Shown here piece by piece: positions 8,126 to 15,113 of a stretch of DNA of 20,916 nt. Source of the DNA: Ktedonobacteraceae bacterium (GTDB lineage Bacteria > Chloroflexota > Ktedonobacteria > Ktedonobacterales > Ktedonobacteraceae); NCBI GenBank assembly GCA_014896635.1, contig JADBKA010000074.1:1-20916 (forward strand), read 5' to 3'. The notes below the pieces were generated by a model. That model saw nothing but the letters and a program-made list of their open reading frames with translations. It was not told the DNA's origin and searched no databases. Numbering within the stretch: the first letter of the stretch is position 1; each line of letters begins with the position of its first letter. A program made the position numbers and the translations under genes.

Positions 8126-8482
8126 CTACGCCCGCGTAAACAGGCCGAGGTGGTTGCCGGCAGGATCGATAAAAACAGCCCACCAGAGCAAATGCGGGAT
8201 CTCCGTTTTGGGAATCACCGTTTTCCCGCCGTGCGCCTCTATCATAGCCAGCGCGGCGTCGATGTCGTCGGTCGGCAGGTAGAACAGCAGCCTGTCAGGC
8301 TTATAGGTAGGCGCTCCCGGCCTCGTAAAGCCCCCTCGCAGGCCGCTTTCAGACTGAAATGTGACATAGTTATGTGCTGGATTTGTCTCTATCTTCCAGC
8401 CAAAAATCTCTTCGTAAAACTTGCTTGTCTCATCAGGGTTCGTCGTAGGAATCTCCAGGTGCATAACTGGCTGGTTTGCCAT
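8126..8482 (-). CDS. VOC (glyoxalase/bleomycin-resistance) family protein
   Basis: A 118-residue, single-domain-pair vicinal-oxygen-chelate protein. It opens with a beta strand MHLEIPTTNPDETSKFYEE followed by FGWKIE, and ends with the second module VFIDPAGNHLGLFTRA, both typical of the small cytosolic VOC proteins annotated as glyoxalase-like. H8 (in MHLEI) could be a metal ligand; the usual C-terminal Glu ligand is not evident, so catalytic activity is uncertain and a ligand-binding role is possible. The ATG at 8480-8482 is preferred, with GAGGAG 8 bases upstream; a TTG one codon earlier is also possible. A perfect palindrome sits 25 bases upstream of the start and may be the operator. The substrate cannot be deduced. 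Confidence 0.85.
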   Translation of the reverse strand: MANQPVMHLEIPTTNPDETSKFYEEIFGWKIETNPAHNYVTFQSESGLRGGFTRPGAPTYKPDRLLFYLPTDDIDAALAMIEAHGGKTVIPKTEIPHLLWWAVFIDPAGNHLGLFTRA

Positions 8483-8506
8483 CAACGTTACTCCTCTCTG
8501 GAACTC

Positions 8507-8525
8507 TGTGATTCACAGAATCACA
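8507..8525. promoter_or_regulatory. Palindromic operator candidate upstream of the VOC gene
   Basis: TGTGATTC-ACA-GAATCACA is a perfect 8-base inverted repeat with a 3-base centre. Its position 25 bases ahead of the VOC start suggests a binding site for a dimeric repressor or activator. TGTGA...TCACA is also the shape of CRP/FNR-type sites, but the centre spacing differs from the 6 bases usual for those. No regulator gene lies beside it. Confidence 0.5.
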
Positions 8526-8757
8526 AACGATGTAAAGCTATCGCTTTCGTCCGGTCGATGAGAGAGCTATCTTGCTCCCTGTTATCCTCTCGAAACCATC
8601 GTCTCGAAAGCTACGCGAGGAGTATAGCAAAAGCACAGTGACACCATTATGTCAGTAGCTCACAACGATTCACTTCTTGTTCCCCAACAATCCATCACAG
8701 AATCGTCACAATATCACCACTCCGTTCGTCTACTATTACAGCAAGAATTTTGCACCA

Positions 8758-8891
8758 TGTCTTCGGGGCAAGGTGAGGGAAACCATCCGGCTTCCCGATT
8801 CCTGATCGGCGGTTATAGCCCGTACGCTGCTAGCAACAGCAAGACCTGGGGAAGTTCCAGGGCCGACGGTATAGTCCGATAGGAGAAGACA
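8758..8891 (+). ncRNA. FMN riboswitch (RFN element)
   Basis: The aptamer is recognised from its conserved blocks in order: CTTCGGGGCAAGGTGAGGGA at the 5' side, TCGGCGGTTATAGCCCG in the middle, then CCTGGGGAAGTTCCAGGGCC and GACGGTATAGTCCGATAGGA at the 3' side. The closing P1 helix is TGTCTTC (8758-8764) with GAAGACA (8885-8891), a perfect 7-bp match. FMN riboswitches sense flavin mononucleotide and switch off riboflavin synthesis or uptake genes. Here the element precedes a sigma-factor gene and then ribD-ribBA-ribH on the same strand. A terminator-like hairpin about 95 bases downstream is the likely expression platform. Confidence 0.93.
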
Positions 8892-8985
8892 GGAATATGA
8901 GCTGCACCAGCGCAAGACACGCCGGTGAACAGCGCATTTAGTCGCGGCATCATTGCAGTCATCACTGCCCATCGCGGCCCATCAC

Positions 8986-9021
8986 TGCCGGACACGGCTC
9001 CGGCGGCACTTTCTGCTTTTT
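8986..9021 (+). terminator. Candidate riboswitch-controlled intrinsic terminator
   Basis: GCCGGA (8987-8992), loop CACGGC and TCCGGC (8999-9004) form a GC-rich stem, followed within a few bases by a T-rich stretch (TTTCTGCTTTTT, 9010-9021). It lies between the FMN aptamer and the sigma gene, the right place for transcription attenuation when FMN is bound. A second perfect palindrome GACGCCGGCGTC (9038-9049) follows, overlapping a GCGTC-T-GACGC hairpin, and could be part of the alternative fold. Confidence 0.55.
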
Positions 9022-9120
9022 GCCGCACAGAGCGTCTGACGCCGGCGTCACAACCACGCTCGTTACTCTCCTGTAATTTTCTCCATCTCCCGAAGTGGTT
9101 TATCACACATGAGGGAAGAT

Positions 9121-9801
9121 ATGGAAAATTTTGAGCGTTATTATCCTCTCCTCACAGCAATTGCGCGCCGTATGCTGGACAGGACCAATGACGTCGAAGA
9201 TTTCGTGCAGGAAAGTTATATCCGCTATGCATCAGCAACAGCAGCCGATTACGAAATCCGCTCACTGAAAGCCTTTCTCACCACCATTCTGACGCGCCTC
9301 TGTCTCGATTACCGCAAGTCGGCGCGCGCGCAGTACGAGCAGCCGCTCGGTCTCTCACTCCTGCCAGCCGCGCCGGTTGCCGATACTGAAGAATCGCTCT
9401 TCTCGCATATCGAGCAGCACGAGGCCCTCGCAAGCGCCATTACGGTTCTGCTGCAATGCCTCACAGCAGAGGAACGCACCATTTTTCTCCTGCGCGAGAT
9501 ATTCGCCTACTCGTATGACGAGATTGCAGCGCTCGTCGGCAAAAATCAGGCCGCCTGCCGCCAGCTTCTCCACCGCGCCAGGCTGCGACTGGCCGAGCGC
9601 CGTCCCCGCTTCGCTGCTTCGCCGCAGGAGCGCCGGCAACTGCTGGATGGTTTTCTGGCAGCCGCGCAGCAGGGCGACATCCAGACACTGCTGGATTCGC
9701 TGCACACTCATAGCGCCGTACAATCCACTGATCAGAAGAGCGACGTAGCAGATTGTCATGAGAATGAGAGGACGCAGCGGCATGTTGTCAGAGCTGGATA
9801 A
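9121..9801 (+). CDS. ECF-type RNA polymerase sigma factor, SigJ/ECF41-like, lacking the C-terminal extension
   Basis: A 226-residue extracytoplasmic-function sigma factor. Region 2 begins MENFERYYPLLTAIARRML and contains DVEDFVQESYIR; region 4 is LTAEERTIFLLREIF followed by SYDEIAALVGKNQAACRQLL and HRARLRLAERR, the DNA-reading helix-turn-helix. The motif after region 4, RRQLLDGFLAAAQQGDIQTL, is where ECF41/SigJ proteins lead into a SnoaL-like domain of about 100 residues that controls activity. Here the protein stops about 30 residues later with an unrelated tail, so that domain is lost. ATG 9121 is preferred to ATG 9109 because GAGGGA sits just upstream and MENFERY fits the family start. The gene is the first after the FMN riboswitch and overlaps ribD by 20 bases, so it is probably translationally coupled to it. 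Confidence 0.85.
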   Translation: MENFERYYPLLTAIARRMLDRTNDVEDFVQESYIRYASATAADYEIRSLKAFLTTILTRLCLDYRKSARAQYEQPLGLSLLPAAPVADTEESLFSHIEQHEALASAITVLLQCLTAEERTIFLLREIFAYSYDEIAALVGKNQAACRQLLHRARLRLAERRPRFAASPQERRQLLDGFLAAAQQGDIQTLLDSLHTHSAVQSTDQKSDVADCHENERTQRHVVRAG

Positions 9802-10951
9802 GACGAGCTATGAGCAGGCGGCGCTGCACGCTGCGATTCTGGCGGCGCGTTCGGTTGAGGGACGAACCAGCCCGCGCCCGCCCGTCGGTGCGGTGGTAGT
9901 CCAGGCGGGCAGAATCGTGGGCCGGGGAGCGACTGCACCGCCTTTCGGTCCGCATGCCGAGGCGCTGGCACTGGCTGAAGCAGGCCCGGCAGCGCGCGGG
10001 GCCGATCTCTATGTGACGCTGGAACCCTGCTGTATCGCCATCCATACTCCCCCCTGCACTGACGCGATTCTAGCCGCCGGCGTACGGCGCGTGATCGTCG
10101 GGACGCTCGATCCCAACCCGGCAGTCCATACATCCGGCGTACAGCAGCTACGGCAGGCCGGTCTTGAGGTGATTGTGCTGCACGACGAGGAATGCACGGA
10201 ACTGATACGACCCTTTGCGACGTTCATCACACGCGGTCGCGCTCATGTGACGGCCAAGTGGGCGATGACGCTGGATGGCAAGCTGGCGACACGCACAGGC
10301 TCGTCCGCCTGGGTCAGCGGCGCGGAGTCGCGGCAGTGGGTTCACGATCTGCGCGACCGCGTGGATGCCATTCTCGTAGGAGCCGGTACGGCGCGGCTGG
10401 ACAATCCCCGCCTGACTGTGCGCCTGGAGCCGGGACAACACGCTTTCGAGCGAACAGCGCGCCTTCAGCCGCCGCGCCGCGTGGTGCTCGCCACGCATGG
10501 AGCCCTGCCGGATACACTGGCGCTGCTGCACACGACAAACGAGGCGCAAACCTGGATCGTGACCGGCGAAACATGTCCAGAGAAGCAGCGGCAACGTCTA
10601 CAGGCATACGGAGCTGTCGTGCTGAGCGCGCCGCTCGATGAGCAGGGGCGCGTGAGCATAGATGAGACGCTGCGGCTGCTGGCGGAGCATGGGATGATGC
10701 ATGTGCTGCTGGAGGGCGGTGCGGCTCTGCTCGGCAGCGCCTTTGACCGGCGCTGCATCGACTCTGTCGCGGTCTTCATCGCGCCTAAGCTGATCGGCGG
10801 CAGCGATGCGCCTTCGCCACTCGGCGGCAATGGACGCGAACTGATGACCTGCGCCTGTCGTCTGCACCGCCGCCGTGTCAGTAGCCTCGGCGATGATCTT
10901 CTGATAGAAGGCGATGTGATGTATGAGGAAGAGAATGATGCAAATATATGA
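9782..10951 (+). CDS. ribD: Bifunctional riboflavin deaminase/reductase RibD
   Basis: A 389-residue RibD. The N-terminal deaminase acts on the pyrimidine formed by GTP cyclohydrolase II; zinc ligands are H58 (PHAEA, with catalytic E60), C83 (LEPCC) and C92 (TPPCTDAI). The C-terminal reductase (from about 165) shows AKWAMTLDGKLAT, VDAILVGAGTARLDNPRLTVR and HVLLEGGAALLGSA, which bind NADPH and substrate. The loop between the zinc cysteines reads CCIAIHTPPC rather than the usual CCHxGRTPPC, a local variant in the active-site loop. The ATG at 9782 was chosen over an earlier in-frame ATG because GAGAGGAC precedes it at normal distance. It overlaps the sigma gene by 20 bases, and ribBA follows after 16 bases. 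Confidence 0.95.
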   Translation: MLSELDKTSYEQAALHAAILAARSVEGRTSPRPPVGAVVVQAGRIVGRGATAPPFGPHAEALALAEAGPAARGADLYVTLEPCCIAIHTPPCTDAILAAGVRRVIVGTLDPNPAVHTSGVQQLRQAGLEVIVLHDEECTELIRPFATFITRGRAHVTAKWAMTLDGKLATRTGSSAWVSGAESRQWVHDLRDRVDAILVGAGTARLDNPRLTVRLEPGQHAFERTARLQPPRRVVLATHGALPDTLALLHTTNEAQTWIVTGETCPEKQRQRLQAYGAVVLSAPLDEQGRVSIDETLRLLAEHGMMHVLLEGGAALLGSAFDRRCIDSVAVFIAPKLIGGSDAPSPLGGNGRELMTCACRLHRRRVSSLGDDLLIEGDVMYEEENDANI

Positions 10952-10967
10952 TGAAGGAGCAAAAAAC

Positions 10968-12197
10968 ATGTTGAATAAACAGACACACCTGGCCGGACAC
11001 GTGCTCACCGTCCCACAGGCAATACGAGCAGTGCAGGCCGGCGATATGATCTTGATTTGCGATGATGAGGAGCGCGAAAACGAGGCGGATGTCTGCCTGG
11101 CGGCGCAGTTCACGACGCCCGCGCATATCAATTTCTTGCTGCACGAGGTCTGCGGGCTGATCTGCGTTCCCCTGGCTGCCGAGCGGCTCGACGCGCTCGA
11201 TATTCCCCTGGCCGAGCAGGCAAACTATCCTTTGCAGGGGACACCCTTTACTGCATCCGTCGATGCCCGCCAGGGAACGACAACCGGCATCTCGGCCAGT
11301 GACCGCGCGGCGACGATCCGCCGACTCGTTGATCCGACGGCCAGCAGCGACGATTTCGCGCGCCCCGGTCATGTGTTTCCCTTGCGCGCCCACCCACGCG
11401 GCACGCTCGCACGGCGCGGGCATACCGAGGCTGCGGTCGATCTGATGCGCCTGGCGGGACTGGAGCCGGGCGCGGTGGTCTGCGAGGCGCTGGACGAACA
11501 CGGTGAAGCGGCGCGCGGTCAAACGCTGGTTGAGCTGGCTCGCAAGTGGGGTATGGGCATCGTGACGGTCGAGGCTATCGCGCGCTTTCGCCGCGAGCAT
11601 GGCGTCTGCTTCGTGACGGAGACGCGACTCCCGACGACTGGCGCGCCCTTTCGCCTGCGACTTTACCGCGATACGCTGACGGCCCACGACTACCTGGCGC
11701 TGGTTCTCGGTGATCTCCAGCAGCCGCACGATATCGCATCGCTTGTACGCCTGCACTCGGCCTGCACGACGGGCGATATCTTCGGCTCGCGGCGCTGCGA
11801 CTGCCAGGCACAGATGCAGCAGGCTCTCCAGGCTATTGTGGCCGAGGGACGCGGCGTCCTGCTCTACCTGCCACAGGAAGGACGCGGCATCGGGCTGGCC
11901 GGCAAGCTCCAGGCGTACGTCTTGCAGGAGCAGGGCTATGATACGCTCGAAGCGAACGAGCGCCTGGGCTACCCGGCTGATGCCCGTTCCTATGAGCGCG
12001 CCGTCGAGATTCTGCGCGATCTCGGCATCTGTTCCGCGCGCCTGCTGACCAACAATGCCCGCAAGCTCCAGGCGCTGCGCAACGGCGGCCTCAGCGTCGA
12101 ACGGGTGCCGCTCGAAATACTCCCTACAGCAGAGAACGAGCGCTATTTGCAAGTCAAATACCGTGAGTTCGACCCGGAGGAGTTTATCGCATCATGA
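10968..12197 (+). CDS. ribBA: Bifunctional DHBP synthase / GTP cyclohydrolase II (RibBA)
   Basis: A 409-residue enzyme that supplies both precursors of riboflavin. The N-terminal half is 3,4-dihydroxy-2-butanone-4-phosphate synthase: DDEERENEAD at 32-41, HEVCGLICVPL, GTTTGISASDRA, and RPGHVFPLRA carrying active-site residues. The C-terminal half is GTP cyclohydrolase II with zinc cysteines C266, C277 and C279 (SACTTGDIFGSRRCDC), then LPQEGRGIGLAGKLQAY and LLTNNARKLQAL. The ATG at 10968 has AAGGAG 8 bases upstream. It overlaps ribH by 4 bases (ATGA). Size and both domains are normal for the family. Expression should follow the upstream FMN riboswitch. Confidence 0.96.
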   Translation: MLNKQTHLAGHVLTVPQAIRAVQAGDMILICDDEERENEADVCLAAQFTTPAHINFLLHEVCGLICVPLAAERLDALDIPLAEQANYPLQGTPFTASVDARQGTTTGISASDRAATIRRLVDPTASSDDFARPGHVFPLRAHPRGTLARRGHTEAAVDLMRLAGLEPGAVVCEALDEHGEAARGQTLVELARKWGMGIVTVEAIARFRREHGVCFVTETRLPTTGAPFRLRLYRDTLTAHDYLALVLGDLQQPHDIASLVRLHSACTTGDIFGSRRCDCQAQMQQALQAIVAEGRGVLLYLPQEGRGIGLAGKLQAYVLQEQGYDTLEANERLGYPADARSYERAVEILRDLGICSARLLTNNARKLQALRNGGLSVERVPLEILPTAENERYLQVKYREFDPEEFIAS

Positions 12198-12661
12198 GCT
12201 ATCCGCTGCCCGATATGCCACAGCCCGACCTGGACGGCAGGCAGCTCACCATCGGCATTGTCGTCGCGCGCTACAACTGGCATGTGACAGGTGCCATGCT
12301 GGCGCTGGCAAAGGCGACGCTGCACGAGCATGGTGTAGCCGAATCGGCCATTGACACGGTCTATACGCCCGGCTCCTTCGAGCTGGCGACGGCAGCACAG
12401 GCGCTGCTGAGTCGGAAGAGCTATCACGCGCTGATCTGCTTCGGCTGCGTGATGAAGGGGGAGACGCGCCACGATGTGCTGGTAGGGGATGCGGCAGCAC
12501 AGGGCATTCAGCGCGTGGCGCTCGATAGCGGCATCCCTGTCATCTTTGGCGTCATCTCTGCCGAAAATCGGCAACAGGCCGAGGCGCGCATTGTGCGGGG
12601 CCGCGAATGCGCTGAGGCTGCAATCGAGATGGCGCGCCTCACCCTGCCGGGGGCTGTCTGA
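12194..12661 (+). CDS. ribH: 6,7-dimethyl-8-ribityllumazine synthase (RibH)
   Basis: A 155-residue lumazine synthase, which condenses the RibA/RibD product with DHBP to form the direct riboflavin precursor. Recognisable parts are IGIVVARYNWHVTGAML near the N-terminus, TVYTPGSFELATAAQALL for substrate binding, GCVMKGETRHDVLV with catalytic-loop H93, and the C-terminal RGRECAEAAIEMARL. GETRHD replaces the common GETPHF motif. Its start overlaps the ribBA stop, so translation is coupled. No ribE (riboflavin synthase) follows; the last step must be encoded elsewhere. A fragment nearly identical to its 3' end occurs at 16086. Confidence 0.95.
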   Translation: MSYPLPDMPQPDLDGRQLTIGIVVARYNWHVTGAMLALAKATLHEHGVAESAIDTVYTPGSFELATAAQALLSRKSYHALICFGCVMKGETRHDVLVGDAAAQGIQRVALDSGIPVIFGVISAENRQQAEARIVRGRECAEAAIEMARLTLPGAV

Positions 12662-12683
12662 GGGCGGACAGAGGCTCCCCGGC
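12646..12683 (+). terminator. Stem-loop spanning the ribH stop codon
   Basis: GCCGGGG (12646-12652) pairs exactly with CCCCGGC (12677-12683), and inside it CTGTC (12654-12658) pairs with GACAG (12667-12671). The ribH TGA (12659-12661) is in the inner loop. It could end or stabilise the rib mRNA, but no T-tract follows, so it is not a textbook intrinsic terminator. Confidence 0.45.
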
Positions 12684-12752
12684 GGGGGTATGCTTCGCAC
12701 AGTAAGTGCTCTGAGTGCCATCCCTTCTGTCAACACAATAGATTCATAAACT

Positions 12753-12790
12753 TATTCTAATTTGGAATATTACCTGTACCTTTCTATATT
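12753..12790 (+). promoter_or_regulatory. Promoter and overlapping operator of the restriction-modification controller gene
   Basis: TTGGAA (12762-12767) and TATATT (12785-12790) are spaced by exactly 17 bases, a good sigma-70-type promoter. The expected start site is about 7 bases after the -10, which coincides with the ATG at 12797, so the mRNA is probably leaderless. An inverted repeat TATTC-N7-GAATA (12753-12769) overlaps the -35 hexamer and is a candidate binding site for the controller protein. Confidence 0.6.
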
Positions 12791-12796
12791 GTCCTC

Positions 12797-13042
12797 ATGC
12801 GCAAGAGTATCTTCACGCCAGAGCAAGAGAAATCGCAGGCTCTACTTCGCCAGATCAGGCTTGATGCGGGATTAAGCCAGGTGGAACTGGCTCAACTGCT
12901 TGGACTAACTCAGCCTTTTGTCAGCAAGTACGAGCAAGGAGAACGCCGTCTGGATCTTCTGGAACTTCGCCAGATTTGCCGGGCGGTAGGTATATCGCTG
13001 GAAGATTTTGTGAGAAAGTTTGAGAAATCGCTGCATGAGTAG
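12797..13042 (+). CDS. XRE-family controller protein of the restriction-modification cassette
   Basis: An 81-residue helix-turn-helix protein. The HTH is in the middle: LLRQIRLDAGLSQVELAQLL then GLTQPFVSKYEQGERRLDLL, typical of Cro/C1 and of restriction-modification C proteins. A short C-terminal helix (SLEDFVRKFEKSL) ends it. It has no Shine-Dalgarno sequence; the promoter places transcription start at the ATG. It overlaps the endonuclease gene by 8 bases, so it likely times endonuclease expression after the methyltransferase has modified the host DNA, as known for C proteins. Base composition here is more AT-rich than the rib operon, fitting horizontal acquisition of the cassette. Confidence 0.85.
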   Translation: MRKSIFTPEQEKSQALLRQIRLDAGLSQVELAQLLGLTQPFVSKYEQGERRLDLLELRQICRAVGISLEDFVRKFEKSLHE

Positions 13043-13698
13043 TTTTTCTCCCTATGAAGGGCTTGGCGTGGACAATTGGAGAGCAAAAACAGAGGAATTG
13101 ATTACAAAGCACCCTCTCACTTCAGATGAACTGGTAAGAGTCACTCTGGATGCCTGGAAAGACATTTTTATTTCATCTATAGGCGGTTTTCACATTGGAA
13201 AGAACATTTTCCCTAAGCCACAAATTATGGGCTTTTTTCTACAGGAGCTAATCACTCTCAAGTTAATGAATCTTCATCCTGGTAAGTGGCGTGGCGATAT
13301 AGAAGCAAGCGATAAAGATCTGGTCTATATACCCGATCCTGAGTTCTCAATTGAGATAAAAACATCTTCTGACCCCAGACACGTCTATGGTAACAGGAGT
13401 TATGCTCAACCACTTCAAAAAAAACAAGATAGAATAAAAAAAAGGAAAAAGTGGTTATTACCTTGCTATTAATTTTCAGCCGTTTGCTACAAGGGTGGCA
13501 AATCCATCTGCTAGCGACGTTCAGAGGCCAGAAGTGCTCAAAATCCGGTTCGGATGGCTTGACCATACCGATTGGAAAGCTCAGTCAGCCGCTACCGGCC
13601 AGCAAGCAAGCATACTTCCTCAGGCCGAAGAATCAAAGCTTATAGAGCTTTATCCCAAAAATGTTTCCGCTTACTATACAAATTCCCTCTTCCCTTAA
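13035..13698 (+). pseudogene. ScaI-like type II restriction endonuclease gene with a frameshift
   Basis: The reading frame from ATG 13035 starts MSSFSPYEGLGVDNW and includes PKPQIMGFFLQEL, HPGKWRGDIEASDKDL and the nuclease core PDPEFSIEIKTSS (PD-(D/E)xK type, with E-I-K), then breaks to a stop at 13472. The natural continuation lies one frame over: SGYYLAINFQPFATRVANP, then PEVLKIRFGWLDHTDWKAQS and ATGQQASI, ending at 13698. Together these match the ScaI restriction-endonuclease family (site AGTACT) in full length. Removing one A from the run of eight at 13436-13443 restores the frame. Thus the gene is inactive, or read through by slippage, or the run is a sequencing error. It overlaps the controller gene and converges with the methyltransferase gene. 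Confidence 0.85.
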
Positions 13699-14546
13699 AA
13701 AAGGGCCGGCTGTAGAGCAGCATGCCGCCTCCCGGCCAGCCACTGCTCGATACGCTGTCGAGCCAGAGCACAGTAGTATTCAGAAATTTCAAAACCCAGG
13801 ACTCGCCTCTCGTTCTGGAGAGCAGCTAGCGCCGTTGTGCCTGAACCCATAAAGGGGTCCATGACGATTTCGTGAACGTTACTACAAGCTTTGACGATTC
13901 GATCAATTACTGCTAATGGGAACTGGGCGGGGTGAGCAGTTCGCTCCTTAGAGCTTCTATTCGTACCCGAAGTGACCTTTGGAATTTGCCAGACATCAGA
14001 TGGATTTTTCCCCAGAGGGTTACACTTAAGTTTGCCATTCTTTTTCTGATTCGGATATTTGACATCTTTATCCCGTACCTCATCGAGATGAAAGGTATAG
14101 TTTTGAGCCGATTTCACATACCAGAGAAACTTTTCATTACGTGGTGAGAACATGCGCTTTGTATGTACTCCTGCTCCATAATTCCAGACAACTTCCTGTA
14201 CGAGATAAAACGGCGAGCGATCCCAGAGGAGATAAGGAAGAGGGACAGCATTCGCTCTACCAGGTATTTCTAAATAGCCAAGATTCAACCAGAATGCTCC
14301 ATTATTTATGGTTATTTTATGTATTTCGAGCATCCACGCTTCGCACCAGTCAAGATAATCTTCTAAAGGTCTCAGACGCTCGTATTCTTTTCCAATATTA
14401 TATGGAGGACTGGTCACGGTTAAACTCACAAAATCTCCCTCAAGACGCCGCATCGCTTCCAGGCAATCCATGTTATACAGTAATACGCCTTCAGCTTCAT
14501 AGAACGGATTTCCAAGAAATGACTTAATCACTGTAAGATCCAGCAT
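13695..14546 (-). CDS. Site-specific DNA methyltransferase (probable N4-cytosine, ScaI-type partner)
   Basis: A 283-residue type II DNA methyltransferase of the beta class. The catalytic motif IV TSPPYN is near residue 45 and the AdoMet-binding motif FMGSGTTALAAL near residue 240, so catalytic motifs precede the AdoMet motif. A S/T-PPY motif is usual for N4-cytosine enzymes, which would fit the m4C methylation known for M.ScaI. The ATG at 14544-14546 was chosen for GAGAGG 7 bases upstream; the longer open frame adds an unconvincing N-terminus. It is intact, whereas its endonuclease partner is frameshifted. The two genes converge so tightly that their stop codons share the bases TTAA (13695-13698). 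A TATAAT (minus strand, 14602-14607) about 55 bases upstream may be its -10. Confidence 0.9.
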   Translation of the reverse strand: MLDLTVIKSFLGNPFYEAEGVLLYNMDCLEAMRRLEGDFVSLTVTSPPYNIGKEYERLRPLEDYLDWCEAWMLEIHKITINNGAFWLNLGYLEIPGRANAVPLPYLLWDRSPFYLVQEVVWNYGAGVHTKRMFSPRNEKFLWYVKSAQNYTFHLDEVRDKDVKYPNQKKNGKLKCNPLGKNPSDVWQIPKVTSGTNRSSKERTAHPAQFPLAVIDRIVKACSNVHEIVMDPFMGSGTTALAALQNERRVLGFEISEYYCALARQRIEQWLAGRRHAALQPALF

Positions 14547-14601
14547 AATACATCCTCTCCGCCAGGTAATTGCTCGCTGCGAACAGGGAATCGCACCTAT
14601 C

Positions 14602-14607
14602 ATTATA
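14602..14607 (-). promoter_or_regulatory. Possible -10 element of the methyltransferase gene
   Basis: The minus strand reads TATAAT here, perfect -10 consensus, about 55 bases ahead of the methyltransferase ATG. No good -35 hexamer stands at 16-18 bases, so the promoter is only tentative. Confidence 0.35.
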
Positions 14608-14860
14608 ACGTCTGCCAGAGCAGCTTGATAAGATGGAATCCACCTGGAGTACCAGTACCACACCCCGGAACGGCGCGCACATATTCTCATACCAGAGCGG
14701 ATGCGTTCTTATACCGGAGAAGGCGCTCGACCCCCGATAACAGCAGCTTCCTTGCCGGCACAGCAGTTGAAGGTACTGTATAACATACTTGCTGATCCGC
14801 CCCCACATTCTTCACATTTCCCCCAGTTCAATCCCTTTGTCAGATTAAACTCATGTTCTA

Positions 14861-14888
14861 TTGACTTTTTTTATAAATCTTCTATACT
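14861..14888 (+). promoter_or_regulatory. Strong sigma-70-type promoter
   Basis: TTGACT (14861-14866), a 16-base T/A-rich spacer and TATACT (14883-14888) form one of the best promoter matches in the window. Transcription would start near 14895 and run into the unknown gene at 15114, giving a leader of about 220 bases. A perfect palindrome GTGTCATGACAC (14947-14958) lies in that leader. Confidence 0.65.
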
Positions 14889-15113
14889 AGAATTACACAT
14901 ACTAATCCCTCGTAGCATGTTCTCTATTTTCTAGAAGCATGATGGCGTGTCATGACACACAGGTATGGTCGTCATGGCCCCGGCGCCTGGCGTCGATGGC
15001 GAGAACGTACTGCCCCTCGATCCCGTCGGAACGATGCGCGGCCTGCCCCTGTGGAGCCTGTTGCTATCATCTACGTGCAGTTGCCCGTCCTGAAAGTAGA
15101 AAGGATCATCATT

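Noticed and set aside
8649..8882. Plus-strand open frame before the sigma gene
   Set aside because: It runs over the FMN riboswitch, whose conserved RNA blocks explain the sequence.
10878..12152. 424-residue open frame on the minus strand
   Set aside because: It is the antisense shadow of ribBA, whose protein motifs are complete on the plus strand.
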